From: CAZUGH01 sp964619785
GTDB lineage: Bacteria; Bacillota; Clostridia; Lachnospirales; Lachnospiraceae
NCBI GenBank assembly: GCA_964619785.1
Contig: CAZUGH010000016.1
Location: 1 to 33,404, forward strand
Direction of reading: 5' to 3'
DNA length: 33,404 bases
This document shows positions 1 to 7,617 of the stretch, piece after piece. The first letter of the stretch is position 1. Each line of letters opens with the position of its first letter. The position numbers and the translations under genes are program-made. The notes under the pieces were generated by a model. That model saw nothing but the letters and a program-made list of their open reading frames with translations, made no database searches and was not told where the DNA came from.

Positions 1-334
1 CTCGCAATCACCTTGCCAGCTGTCACCATCAAATATGTATTGGTTACTTCTTTTCCCTTTGCATCCTTTTCCTTTCTTGTAAACATCTCCAAAGTCTGAC
101 CATGATGGAAATTCTTCAATGTCATTCGTTCGGTTCCTTTTCCCTTTAAATCATATACGGTATCATTCTCTTTAATATTCCAGATTGCGAAGCTGTTGTT
201 ACATCAATTGCTCCCCCTGTGGTTGCTGTTGTCTCCGCTTTTGTTGAAACCACGCCTCCCATTAGTGTGTTTGCAATTAATGCTAGCACTAACGTAAGCG
301 AAAGCATGCATCGTATTCCTTTTCTCATGTTCAT
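1..334 (-). pseudogene. secreted protein, 5' part, frameshifted and cut by window edge
   Basis: The start codon at 334 follows an AGGAAGG ribosome site. It encodes a typical signal peptide: positive n-region (MNMRKGIR), a hydrophobic stretch, and cleavage probably after TKA near residue 33. This frame stops at 146-148. From about 190 down to base 1, another frame is open with no stop and reads AIWNIKENDTVYDLKGKG followed by about 45 more charged, beta-rich residues. Upstream that second frame is closed by TGA near 200, so one indel between about 186 and 200 would join signal peptide and mature protein. The function is not recognised; the product would be exported. Either the gene is a genuine pseudogene or the assembly carries an indel error. 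The consensus promoter upstream argues that it is, or recently was, a working gene. Confidence 0.6.
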
Positions 335-363
335 TTCATTTTCCTTCCTATAATTATTATGTC

Positions 364-386
364 ATTGGGTTATCCAATAACTCAAT
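364..386. promoter_or_regulatory. operator-like 23-bp palindrome at the start site
   Basis: The arms ATTGGGTTAT and ATAACTCAAT flank a 3-base centre. All but two of the ten arm positions pair. The element covers the predicted transcription start (about 381) of the secreted-protein gene, the usual place for a repressor operator. It could also form a short 5'-leader hairpin. No regulator for it is visible in the window. Confidence 0.4.
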
Positions 387-387
387 A

Positions 388-416
388 ATTATATCAGTTA
401 TGGGAGATTATGTCAA
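388..416 (-). promoter_or_regulatory. sigma-A promoter for the frameshifted secreted-protein gene
   Basis: On the minus strand, TTGACA (411-416) and TATAAT (388-393) are both perfect consensus hexamers with a 17-bp spacer. Predicted transcription starts near 381 and reads into the gene that begins at 334. Confidence 0.75.
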
Positions 417-422
417 ATTATG

Positions 423-458
423 AAAAAAAGCACCAGATTCCCTTTAGAATCCAGTGCT
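423..458 (-). terminator. rho-independent terminator after aroC and the small CxxC gene
   Basis: On the minus strand a 12-bp stem (AGCACTGGATTC with GAATCTGGTGCT, two G-U pairs) closes a 6-base loop and is followed by seven T. It lies 20 bases after the stop of the 43-residue gene, so it ends the aroC transcript. Confidence 0.85.
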
Positions 459-477
459 AATCATAGCTCTTTAAATA

Positions 478-609
478 CTATATATCTTTCTCTTCCTTAT
501 CATCCTCAGTTTTCTCATCCTGTTGACACGCTAAGCATTCTAAATCAATCTCATAGATTGTGTTCTCCTCAATGACTAATTTACTAGCAGGTTCTCTGAT
601 ACTCGGCAT
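478..609 (-). CDS. 43-residue acidic protein with a CxxC motif
   Basis: This short reading frame begins with MPSIREPASKL and ends with TEDDKEEKDI. A full AAGGAGG ribosome site sits 8 bases before the ATG at 609, and a strong terminator follows 20 bases after the stop, so both ends look like a real gene. The middle carries CLAC (two cysteines, CxxC spacing), which could bind metal or form a disulphide. The last dozen residues are almost all charged. It lies 51 bases downstream of aroC on the same strand, probably on the same transcript. I do not recognise the family; a role in chorismate or aromatic metabolism would be guesswork. A nearby out-of-frame ATG two codons upstream is not the start. 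Confidence 0.7.
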   Translation of the reverse strand: MPSIREPASKLVIEENTIYEIDLECLACQQDEKTEDDKEEKDI

Positions 610-617
610 TGCATTTT

Positions 618-654
618 CCTCCTTACCCTATTCTATTCATTATATGGGGTAAGG
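618..654 (-). promoter_or_regulatory. intergenic hairpin overlapping the ribosome site of the 43-residue gene
   Basis: CCTTACCC (minus-strand 654-647) pairs with GGGTAAGG (628-621), 8 bp with an 18-base loop. The ribosome site AAGGAGG occupies 624-618, so its first four bases are inside the stem. There is no U-tract, so this is not a terminator. It could limit translation of the small gene relative to aroC. Confidence 0.5.
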
Positions 655-660
655 CAACTA

Positions 661-1773
661 TCACTGTATTAGTGAATCCATGTATTTTTTCACATGCTTC
701 ATCTGTGATGACATACCGACAAAGATACGGTCAACCAATGTCATTGCTACCATAGATTCTACTACAACAACGGCTCTTGGTACAATGATAGGATCGTGAC
801 GTCCCTTGATATTGATTGCAACTTCTTCTCCTTCGCGATTGACTGTATGCTGTTCTTGGAAAATAGATGGCGTAGGCTTGATTGCACATCGTAATATAAT
901 GTCACTTCCATCGCTAATTCCACCAAGAATTCCTCCTGCGAAATTCGTCTTCTTGCATACTTTGCCCTCGGATGACATGTAGAAGTCGTCATTATTCTCT
1001 GAGCCACTTCGGTTTGCTACTCCAAATCCTTCACCAATCTCAACACCTTTTACGGCACCGATTGAAAAGACTGCACCCGCTAATTCAGCGTCTAATTTAC
1101 CAAATACAGGTTCGCCAATTCCAGGTTTCATTCCACTGATGATGCACTCAATGATTCCACCTGCAGAATCATGCGCTTTCATCTGTGCTTCAAGATACTT
1201 TTCTGCTTCTTCCGATGCTTCTAAATCGGGCATCCTTAATGGGCTCTTTTCAATATTTTCATTTGTCATCTTCGCAGCATCAATCTCGATTGGGCCAATC
1301 GACTTTGTATAAGCTGTCACCTTAACTCCGAGCTGTGACAATATTTTCATCGCAATTGCTCCTGCAGCCACACGTCCAATGGTCTCTCTTCCGGATGAAC
1401 GTCCACCGCCTCGGTAATCACGAAATCCGTATTTACAATCAAATGTATAATCTGCATGTCCCGGACGATAATAGCTAGCTATCTCTCGATAATCTCCTGA
1501 ACGCTGTGAGGTATTGCGAACCACCATACTAATTGGTGTTCCTGTTGTCTTGCCCTCGAAAACACCGGATAGAATCTCAACAACATCCCCTTCTTGCCTT
1601 GGAGTTGAATATCTAGTCTGTCCTGGTCTTCGTCGATTCAGTTGTTGTTGAATATCTTCGACTGAAATATCTAGGCCTGCAGGGCAACCATCTACCACTA
1701 CACCTACGCCTTCGCCGTGAGATTCTCCCCAAGTCGACACTTTGAAAACATCTCCAAATACAGAACCTGCCAT
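661..1773 (-). CDS. aroC: chorismate synthase
   Basis: Chorismate synthase converts 5-enolpyruvylshikimate-3-phosphate to chorismate with reduced FMN, the last step of the shikimate pathway, in the cytosol. The 370-residue length is normal for the family. Visible family features are the N-terminal STWGESHGEGVG signature, the RRRPGQ segment near residue 47, and the RPGHADYTF...GFRDYRGGGRSSGRET block that forms the FMN/substrate site. The ATG at 1773 is the only sensible start because the conserved N-terminus MAGSVFGDVFKVSTWGESHG begins there. A modest AAAGG ribosome site lies 12 bases upstream. It heads a transcript that probably continues into the 43-residue gene and ends at the terminator at 423-458. 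It is divergent from the CheX-like gene. Confidence 0.97.
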   Translation of the reverse strand: MAGSVFGDVFKVSTWGESHGEGVGVVVDGCPAGLDISVEDIQQQLNRRRPGQTRYSTPRQEGDVVEILSGVFEGKTTGTPISMVVRNTSQRSGDYREIASYYRPGHADYTFDCKYGFRDYRGGGRSSGRETIGRVAAGAIAMKILSQLGVKVTAYTKSIGPIEIDAAKMTNENIEKSPLRMPDLEASEEAEKYLEAQMKAHDSAGGIIECIISGMKPGIGEPVFGKLDAELAGAVFSIGAVKGVEIGEGFGVANRSGSENNDDFYMSSEGKVCKKTNFAGGILGGISDGSDIILRCAIKPTPSIFQEQHTVNREGEEVAINIKGRHDPIIVPRAVVVVESMVAMTLVDRIFVGMSSQMKHVKKYMDSLIQ

Positions 1774-1843
1774 CGTTCCACAACCTTTCTCTATTTTTTC
1801 AACAAAAATATGGTTAATACTTTTCTTTTTTTGTGCAATATAG

Positions 1844-1849
1844 TATAAT
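1844..1849 (+). promoter_or_regulatory. possible -10 element for the CheX-CheY pair
   Basis: A perfect TATAAT lies 49 bases before the gene at 1898, inside the AT-rich divergent region shared with aroC (1774-1897). The region 17 bp upstream is T-rich and has no good -35 hexamer. The minus strand of the same spot also holds TATACT, so the region may drive both directions. Confidence 0.35.
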
Positions 1850-1897
1850 ACACATATACGAATGTACTTATTCTAACATAAACGAAAGGAGATTTCT

Positions 1898-2779
1898 ATG
1901 TTTAGTCAATATTTTGGGAACTATCTGTTGGAAAAGGGGAAAATCACAGAGGAACAGTTCTCTTCTTGTATGGATTATATGAAAGCAAATCGTGTTAAAT
2001 TAGGTCTAATTGCTGAAGCGGAGGGTTTACTCACAAGAGCACAGGCAAATGAATTGAACCGTTTACAGATGCAGACAGACAAGCGTTTTGGTGATTTAGC
2101 AGTTGAGAAGGGATATTTAACGGAGGGTGACATCACCAACCTCTTACATATGCAAGGTAACCCATATCTTATCTTTGTACAAGCATTAGAAGAGAGTCAA
2201 CTTCTTTCACGTGAAGAGATTGATTCCTTACTTGATGAATATCAAAAAGAAAGTCGTTTAGCCAACACTGACATTGCTGCATTAAAGGTTGGTAATCTAG
2301 ATGAGCTAATCAATTTCTTTGTTCCAACTGGTAACGAGATGGCTTCTGGTTTATATGGTTTGGCATTGCGTAACATCATCCGATTTATCAGTTCCTATAT
2401 TCGATTCGAGGGACTTACTAAAGTCACGAACTACTCTGCTAAAAACGTTGCATACCAGTGCACAGAGGGAGCTTTTGATGGTTTTATCGCAATTGCGAGC
2501 CAGAAGGAAGAGATTCTCTCCATCGCCGATGGTTATGCTGGTGAATTTTTTGACAGTGTAAACGAAGATGCCCTAGATGCTGTAAGTGAATTTATCAACT
2601 GTATTAATGGATTATTTGCAACAGAACTGAGTTACCGTGGCACATCCATTGATATGATACCACCACAGTATGGTCATGACATTAATCTTGCATCAGATAC
2701 CGAGTTCTATGTACTTCCTCTTTATATTCTTCGGAAGCGTGTGGACTTAATCATCGGTGTGGAATGCAAACTACAATAA
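1898..2779 (+). CDS. MshEN/GspE-N-like repeats fused to a CheX-like phosphatase domain
   Basis: Residues about 5-115 hold three similar helical units (FGNYLLEKGKITEEQF, FGDLAVEKGYLTEGDI, and a weaker third), the pattern seen in GspE/MshE N-terminal domains. Residues about 135-293 match CheC/CheX/FliY-type domains. The segment DAVSEFINCINGLF contains the ExxN pair (E231, N234) that in CheX removes phosphate from CheY-P. The start has an AAAGGAG site 7 bases upstream. The next gene, 25 bases downstream, is a CheY-like receiver, the expected partner. No kinase or chemoreceptor is in the window, so the pathway is unknown. Some MshEN domains bind cyclic-di-GMP, but that is only a possibility here. 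Confidence 0.75.
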   Translation: MFSQYFGNYLLEKGKITEEQFSSCMDYMKANRVKLGLIAEAEGLLTRAQANELNRLQMQTDKRFGDLAVEKGYLTEGDITNLLHMQGNPYLIFVQALEESQLLSREEIDSLLDEYQKESRLANTDIAALKVGNLDELINFFVPTGNEMASGLYGLALRNIIRFISSYIRFEGLTKVTNYSAKNVAYQCTEGAFDGFIAIASQKEEILSIADGYAGEFFDSVNEDALDAVSEFINCINGLFATELSYRGTSIDMIPPQYGHDINLASDTEFYVLPLYILRKRVDLIIGVECKLQ

Positions 2780-2804
2780 CGGGATATATTAGGAGGTCTT
2801 TACT

Positions 2805-3158
2805 ATGGCAAAAGTACTTATCGTTGATGATTCTAGAACATCAAGGAAAATTTTACGAAGCATCTTAGAAGAGAACAATCACGAGATTGTTGCTGAAGCT
2901 GAGAATGGTCAGATTGGATATGAGAAGTTCATTGAATTTCGACCTGACATTGTTACATTGGATATCACCATGCCAGTTCTAGATGGTATCGGTGCTCTAC
3001 AGAAGATTATGGAATTAGACGAGAATGCCAAAGTCGTTATGGTAACAGCTGCTGGACAGAAGTCGAAGATGGTAGAAGCGATTAAAGCTGGTGCCTCTGA
3101 GTTTATTCAGAAGCCATTTGAACCAGAACAGATTCTCGCTGTATTAGAAGGAATTTAA
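2805..3158 (+). CDS. single-domain CheY-like response regulator
   Basis: The 117-residue protein is one receiver domain with no output domain. The acidic pocket is D8-D9, the phosphoacceptor is D53 (VTLDITMP), and the conserved switch residues are T81 (MVTAAG) and K103 (IQKPF). All catalytic positions are intact. An AGGAGG site precedes the ATG. It follows the CheX-like gene by 25 bases and is followed by a terminator, so the two form a two-gene transcript. It probably carries phosphate from an unlinked histidine kinase and is dephosphorylated by the upstream protein. The downstream effector cannot be named from the sequence. Confidence 0.9.
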   Translation: MAKVLIVDDSRTSRKILRSILEENNHEIVAEAENGQIGYEKFIEFRPDIVTLDITMPVLDGIGALQKIMELDENAKVVMVTAAGQKSKMVEAIKAGASEFIQKPFEPEQILAVLEGI

Positions 3159-3169
3159 TGAGGCAAGCC

Positions 3170-3203
3170 AAAAGAACGGTTGCGATTGCAACCGTTCTTT
3201 TTT
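3170..3203. terminator. terminator between the receiver gene and potD, probably bidirectional
   Basis: AAAAGAACGGTTGC and GCAACCGTTCTTTT form a perfect 14-bp stem with a 4-base loop, ending in T6 on the plus strand and T4 on the minus strand. It sits between convergent gene ends (3158 plus, 3210 minus) and can serve both. Confidence 0.9.
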
Positions 3204-3209
3204 ATTTAT

Positions 3210-4268
3210 TTAACTCTTAACTTCTTTCCAGAAATCATTATATATTTTATCAACGTCCGGTCCTAGGTACTTAAACGTCTCACATCGATCGATTATTGCT
3301 TGACTCGGGAATACGATTTCACTCTCTCGCTGCGATTCATTTTCAATCAGCTTTCTTCCCTCAGAGTTTGGTATCGAGTAAGTAATGTAGTTAAAGTTCA
3401 TAGCAGCGATTTCTGGTCGGCAGGCAAAATCAATGAACTTTTCAGCATTTTCCTTGTTCTTCGCATCCTTAGGAATAACCCAGGAATCCATCCAGACATT
3501 CGAACCTTCTTTTGGAACCACATATTCTAGGTCAGGATTTTCTTCTTGACATGTCAAGGCTTCACCTGAATAGATGACACCCAGTGCTGCCTCGCCTGCT
3601 ATCATTTTGTCTCGAACTTCATCTACTACATAAGCCTGAACTACACCTGATTTACGTTGCTCAATCAGCTTATTCTTCGCCTGCTCAATCTCCTTTTCGT
3701 TCGTCGAGTTCAACGAATATCCGAGATATTTCAATGTAATACCAAAGGCATCGCGTACACTCTTTTGCATCAGCACATTATCCTTATATTTTGTATCCCA
3801 CAGGATACCCCAGCTATCTACAGGTTCTTTCACCATCGTCTTATTATACAAGATTCCAACGGTTCCAAACAAATATGGGACAGAGAATTTATTTGATGGG
3901 TCGAATTCTCGCGAAGTCTCCATGTACTGTGAATCAATATACTTTAAATTCGGAATATTGGCATCATTAATCTCTGCTAACAAGTCTTCTTGAATCATTC
4001 TCTGAATCATATAGTCGGATGGACATACCAAATCATAATTTGCCGTATGGTTAGCAATGATGGGATACATCATCTCATTGGTCTCAAATTCGTTATATGA
4101 CACGTTAATGCCTGTCTCTTCTTCAAACATATCAAGAGCATCTGGGTCAAAATACTCACCCCAATTATAGATAACAACTTCTCCCTTGTCTTTTTCAGTT
4201 TGGTTGCCACAGGCACATAGGGATAAAACCATCATGGCAATACATACGATTGAGAAAATTTTCTTCAC
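3210..4268 (-). CDS. potD: spermidine/putrescine-binding lipoprotein of the ABC transporter
   Basis: This is the extracytoplasmic polyamine-binding protein that delivers substrate to PotBC. A lipoprotein signal is clear: MKK, hydrophobic core, lipobox LCAC with the lipidated Cys at residue 20. The mature part starts with the family pattern VVIYNWGEYFDPD. A later WMDSWVIPKDA segment matches the second-lobe ligand region. The 352-residue length is normal. The start is GTG overlapping the potC stop (GTGA), with GGAGG six bases upstream, so the genes are translationally coupled. It is the last gene of the pot operon and ends at the 3170-3203 terminator. Confidence 0.95.
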   Translation of the reverse strand: MKKIFSIVCIAMMVLSLCACGNQTEKDKGEVVIYNWGEYFDPDALDMFEEETGINVSYNEFETNEMMYPIIANHTANYDLVCPSDYMIQRMIQEDLLAEINDANIPNLKYIDSQYMETSREFDPSNKFSVPYLFGTVGILYNKTMVKEPVDSWGILWDTKYKDNVLMQKSVRDAFGITLKYLGYSLNSTNEKEIEQAKNKLIEQRKSGVVQAYVVDEVRDKMIAGEAALGVIYSGEALTCQEENPDLEYVVPKEGSNVWMDSWVIPKDAKNKENAEKFIDFACRPEIAAMNFNYITYSIPNSEGRKLIENESQRESEIVFPSQAIIDRCETFKYLGPDVDKIYNDFWKEVKS

Positions 4269-5047
4269 TCTTTACCTCCATTCTTCGCATCTTTACGCCG
4301 ATTTGCAAATATCAATAGAATCAAAACAATTACAAATAAAATCGTGGATAACGCATACATCTCCGGGTTAATTCCCTTTCGAACTTCTGCGTAGATTTTC
4401 GTGGACAAGGTATCTACTCCTGGTCCCTTCGTGAAATGTGTAATAACAAAATCATCAAGTGACATCGTAAATGCCAGCAAAAACCCTGTCAGAATCCCTG
4501 GCATAATATCTGGTAGTATCACTTTATAAAAGGCATATGGTCCAGATGCTCCTAGATCCAATGCAGCCTCATAAGTACTCTTATTAATCTGACGCAATTT
4601 GGGCATGACGCTCAGAATTACATAGGGCAGATTAAATGTAATATGTGCCAACAAAACGCTGCTAAACCCGATTGTATAATTGGCAACTAAGAATAGGAGC
4701 ATGAGGGATACACCTGTTACGATATCTGCATTCAACATCGGAATATTGGTAACAGACATCAGTATGACACGAGGCACATTCTTCATCTTATTCATCGCTA
4801 TAGCAGCCATCGTTCCTAACACAGTCGCAATCAATGCAGATACAAATGCGAGTAAAATCGTTGTACCAAATGCACCCATAATGGCTTCATTTTCAAATAA
4901 CTCACCATACCACTTTAAGCTAAAGCCGCCCCATCGTGACCGAAATCGTGATTTGTTAAACGAAAGGACTACCAATGTAAGAATCGGTGCGTATAGGAAT
5001 ACAAATATCATAGCAAGATAACATTTACCCAAAAATCTCTTTACCAT
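4265..5047 (-). CDS. potC: spermidine/putrescine ABC transporter permease
   Basis: The 260-residue protein has about six hydrophobic membrane spans and the EAA loop typical of ABC permeases (EAALDLGASGPYAFYKVILP, about residues 160-180), which contacts the ATPase PotA. The SLDDFVITHF segment in the C-terminal part is characteristic of PotC. It overlaps potB by 7 bases and potD by 4. Its ATG follows a G-rich GGAGAGGGGG stretch. It forms the membrane channel together with PotB. Confidence 0.95.
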   Translation of the reverse strand: MVKRFLGKCYLAMIFVFLYAPILTLVVLSFNKSRFRSRWGGFSLKWYGELFENEAIMGAFGTTILLAFVSALIATVLGTMAAIAMNKMKNVPRVILMSVTNIPMLNADIVTGVSLMLLFLVANYTIGFSSVLLAHITFNLPYVILSVMPKLRQINKSTYEAALDLGASGPYAFYKVILPDIMPGILTGFLLAFTMSLDDFVITHFTKGPGVDTLSTKIYAEVRKGINPEMYALSTILFVIVLILLIFANRRKDAKNGGKE

Positions 5048-5865
5048 AACGCTGCCCCCTCTCCATTTTTATCATAGCGGGACATAATCGCCATGCTTCC
5101 AAGTATAATCACCATCAATACTAGTGACAAACCAGCACCTAAATTCCAATTGTTCGCTGTGGTAAACTCTCCTTCTATAATATTACCAATCAACTGAATT
5201 TTATTGCCGCCCAATAAATCTGATATAACAAAGGTTGTCAACGCAGGCACAAATACCATCGTGATTCCACTTACCATACCAGGAAAAGTCAGTGGGAAAA
5301 TGATACGGCTAAATACCTGGCGTTCATTTGCCCCCAAATCTCTTGCTGCATTTAGCGTATCCTCACTAATCTTTACAAGCGAATTGAAGATTGGCAATAC
5401 CATAAATGGCAAGAAATTATACACCATACCTAAGATGATTGCGCCTTCCGTATTAATCATCTTCAGCGCTGGGATTCCAAAGAATCCAAGAAATGTGTTG
5501 ATAATACCTGTCTTCTCAAGCAAACTCTGCCATGCCATCGTGCGAAGTAAAAAGTTCATCCACATCGGCAGAATAAAGATGAAAATGATAATTCCATTAC
5601 TTCGAATATGCAAACCACGGATAATCAATGCCAATGGGTAAGAAAGCAGGATACATACTCCGGTCGCAATCAGTGACAATTTCACTGACAACAAGAATGC
5701 TTTGAGATGTTGGGCATCCGCAATCGCAATTACATTTTCTAGCGTAAATGCCCCATCTCTAGTCGTAAATCCATAATAAACCACGATAATCAGTGGGACG
5801 ATAACGAAGATTGCCATCCACACAATATAAGGATAGGAAAATCTCGTAGCTGTCTTAGGTTTCAT
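5041..5865 (-). CDS. potB: spermidine/putrescine ABC transporter permease
   Basis: This is the second permease subunit, with about six membrane spans and an EAA loop (AARDLGANERQVFSRIIFPL). PotB-type features include LPMWMNFLLRTMAW and TTFVISDLLGG. Two starts are possible: TTG at 5874, three bases after AGGAGG, or ATG at 5865, twelve bases after it. The ATG is used here. The gene overlaps the end of potA and the start of potC, so subunit synthesis is coupled. With PotC and PotA it imports polyamines at the expense of ATP. Confidence 0.94.
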   Translation of the reverse strand: MKPKTATRFSYPYIVWMAIFVIVPLIIVVYYGFTTRDGAFTLENVIAIADAQHLKAFLLSVKLSLIATGVCILLSYPLALIIRGLHIRSNGIIIFIFILPMWMNFLLRTMAWQSLLEKTGIINTFLGFFGIPALKMINTEGAIILGMVYNFLPFMVLPIFNSLVKISEDTLNAARDLGANERQVFSRIIFPLTFPGMVSGITMVFVPALTTFVISDLLGGNKIQLIGNIIEGEFTTANNWNLGAGLSLVLMVIILGSMAIMSRYDKNGEGAALW

Positions 5866-6931
5866 CGGACGCAAGCACCTCCTCTGCCTGACTCTCTGGC
5901 TTATTCATAATCTGAATGTTGAACGGAACAACATAAAGTCCAACCCGAGAGCCTACTGGTGATAGGTCTGTACTGTGAATCAACCAAGTGAAGCCGCCGG
6001 CTTCCACTTCCATTTCATAATGAACACCCTTGAAAATCAATGAGGTTACAACACCCTGAATAATTCCTTTATCTGGCTCGCAAATTACTAAGTCTTCTGG
6101 GCGAATCACGACATCGACTGGATTGTTCGTTCCAAAACCAACATCCACACATTCAAATTTAGTTCCTAGTATCTCAACTAACTTATCATGTACCATAATT
6201 CCACTGAGGATGTTACTATCTCCAATAAAGTCCGCCACGAAAGCATTCTGTGGTTCATTATATACATCTTCCGGAGAACCAATCTGTTGAATATAACCCT
6301 GGTTCATAACCACTATGGTGTCCGACATCGTCAGCGCTTCCTCTTGATCATGCGTTACATAAACAAATGTAATTCCCAGTTCTTCCTTCAACCGAATAAG
6401 TTCATATTGCATATCCTGTCTCAGTTTTAAATCCAAAGCGCCAAGTGGTTCATCAAGAAGCAGTATCTTCGGTTCATTCACGATAGCTCGAGCAATTGCT
6501 ATTCGCTGTTGCTGTCCTCCGCTGAGTGAATCCGGCATACGCTTCTCATATCCTTCTAAGTTCACTAGCTTCAATGCATACTTTATCTTGTCATCAATAT
6601 AACTCTTACTCTTCTTCTTAATCTTCAAGCCAAATGCGATATTCTCCGCAATATTCATATGACTGAACAATGCATATTTTTGAAATACTGTATTGATTGG
6701 TCTCTTGTTCGCTGCAATCTGGCAGATATCCTCTCCATTTAACAGAACCTGGCCCTGATCAGCTGTTTCAAATCCGCCCATTATGCGAAGTGTCGTTGTC
6801 TTGCCGCAACCACTCGGACCAAGCAATGTGACAAATTCGTTCTCATGAATATCTAAGTTCATATTATCTAAAACAATCTCTCCATCAAATGACTTGGTAA
6901 TCCCTCTTAACTCGATACATTTTGTATTCAT
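5855..6931 (-). CDS. potA: spermidine/putrescine ABC transporter ATPase
   Basis: The order of ABC motifs is complete: Walker A GPSGCGKTT, a Q-loop (FQKYALF), signature LSGGQQQR, Walker B ILLLDEPLGALD, and the switch histidine in VTHDQEEALTMSD. A C-terminal TOBE-like regulatory domain (about residues 230-350) follows, as in PotA. The ATG at 6931 is preferred because GGAGG lies five bases upstream, which gives 358 residues. A longer reading from 6970 would add 13 residues unlike the family and overlap the regulator gene. It energises the PotB/PotC channel from the cytosolic side. Confidence 0.96.
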   Translation of the reverse strand: MNTKCIELRGITKSFDGEIVLDNMNLDIHENEFVTLLGPSGCGKTTTLRIMGGFETADQGQVLLNGEDICQIAANKRPINTVFQKYALFSHMNIAENIAFGLKIKKKSKSYIDDKIKYALKLVNLEGYEKRMPDSLSGGQQQRIAIARAIVNEPKILLLDEPLGALDLKLRQDMQYELIRLKEELGITFVYVTHDQEEALTMSDTIVVMNQGYIQQIGSPEDVYNEPQNAFVADFIGDSNILSGIMVHDKLVEILGTKFECVDVGFGTNNPVDVVIRPEDLVICEPDKGIIQGVVTSLIFKGVHYEMEVEAGGFTWLIHSTDLSPVGSRVGLYVVPFNIQIMNKPESQAEEVLASDET

Positions 6932-6942
6932 AACTTCCTCCA

Positions 6943-7479
6943 TTAAAAGGTCGGTGGTGTCGATACCCACAACACCTTGGCACCTTTCTTATCTGCTTCA
7001 ATATAATGCTTCTTATGTGATGCATAGTAAAAGGACTCCCCTACTTTTGCACTAAAAATCCGGTTTCCAATATGAACTTTAACACTTCCACTCAGTACAT
7101 AACCAAACTCTTCTCCTTCATGAGGATTGTCCGGATACGTCGAACCACCTGGTTCTAACGTCAGCAGAATCGGCTCCATCATATTCTTCTGTGCATTTGG
7201 TATCACCCAGCTAATCTCATTGCCATACTCTGCATCTGTCTTATGAAAATAATCCTCTTTCTTAAATACCACCTGTTCTTCCTTCTCACTCATAAAGAAC
7301 TCCTCTGGTGTTGTTCCTAAGCATTGTAAAATATCGCATAGGGTAGCAATCGAAGGCGAGGTCAGGTCTCTCTCAACTTGCGAAATAAACCCCTTTGACA
7401 ACTCCGCACGGTCTGCCAATTCTTCTTGTGTTAGACTCAATTCAATACGTAATTCTTTTAATTTGTGTCCAATCTCCAT
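6943..7479 (-). CDS. XRE-family regulator with C-terminal cupin domain, probable pot operon regulator
   Basis: Residues about 5-60 form an XRE helix-turn-helix (LKELRIELSLTQEELADRAE, then LSKGFISQVERD). Residues about 100-175 form a cupin barrel (HEGEEFGYVLSGSVKVHIG). This layout is that of the PuuR-like group of polyamine and related regulators. It is the first gene of the operon, 11 bases before potA, which suggests that it senses polyamine or a derivative through the cupin and controls its own operon. A TTG directly before the ATG could also initiate; the ATG at 7479 is used. A palindrome in its leader (7500-7516) is a candidate binding site. The ligand is inferred, not shown. Confidence 0.9.
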   Translation of the reverse strand: MEIGHKLKELRIELSLTQEELADRAELSKGFISQVERDLTSPSIATLCDILQCLGTTPEEFFMSEKEEQVVFKKEDYFHKTDAEYGNEISWVIPNAQKNMMEPILLTLEPGGSTYPDNPHEGEEFGYVLSGSVKVHIGNRIFSAKVGESFYYASHKKHYIEADKKGAKVLWVSTPPTF

Positions 7480-7499
7480 CAATTTCTCATCTCATTTCT

Positions 7500-7516
7500 G
7501 TTTAGTAATTCTAAAC
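7500..7516. promoter_or_regulatory. palindromic operator candidate for the pot operon
   Basis: GTTTAG and CTAAAC arms flank a TAATT centre (17 bp). It begins a few bases downstream of the predicted transcription start (about 7519), where a bound repressor would block initiation or elongation. The product of the first gene is a fitting candidate. Confidence 0.5.
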
Positions 7517-7525
7517 TTCATGTTT

Positions 7526-7553
7526 ATTATACATTGTTTTTGCTTGCTGTCAA
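7526..7553 (-). promoter_or_regulatory. sigma-A promoter of the pot operon
   Basis: On the minus strand, TTGACA (7548-7553) and TATAAT (7526-7531) are perfect hexamers with a 16-bp spacer, about 47 bases before the regulator start codon. Confidence 0.8.
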
Positions 7554-7564
7554 TCCTTTTTATC

Positions 7565-7605
7565 AAAAAAACCCGCCACAAGACTTGATAAATCCTATGG
7601 CGGGG
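7565..7605 (-). terminator. terminator of the luxS / methionine-rich gene transcript
   Basis: On the minus strand CCCGCCA and TGGCGGG form a GC-rich 7-bp stem around a 19-base loop, followed by seven T. It starts 12 bases after the stop of the last gene at 7618. Confidence 0.8.
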
Positions 7606-7617
7606 TCAAATAAATAT

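Noticed and set aside
5204..5641. 145-codon plus-strand frame opposite potB
   Set aside because: Antisense shadow of a conserved permease gene without start signals.
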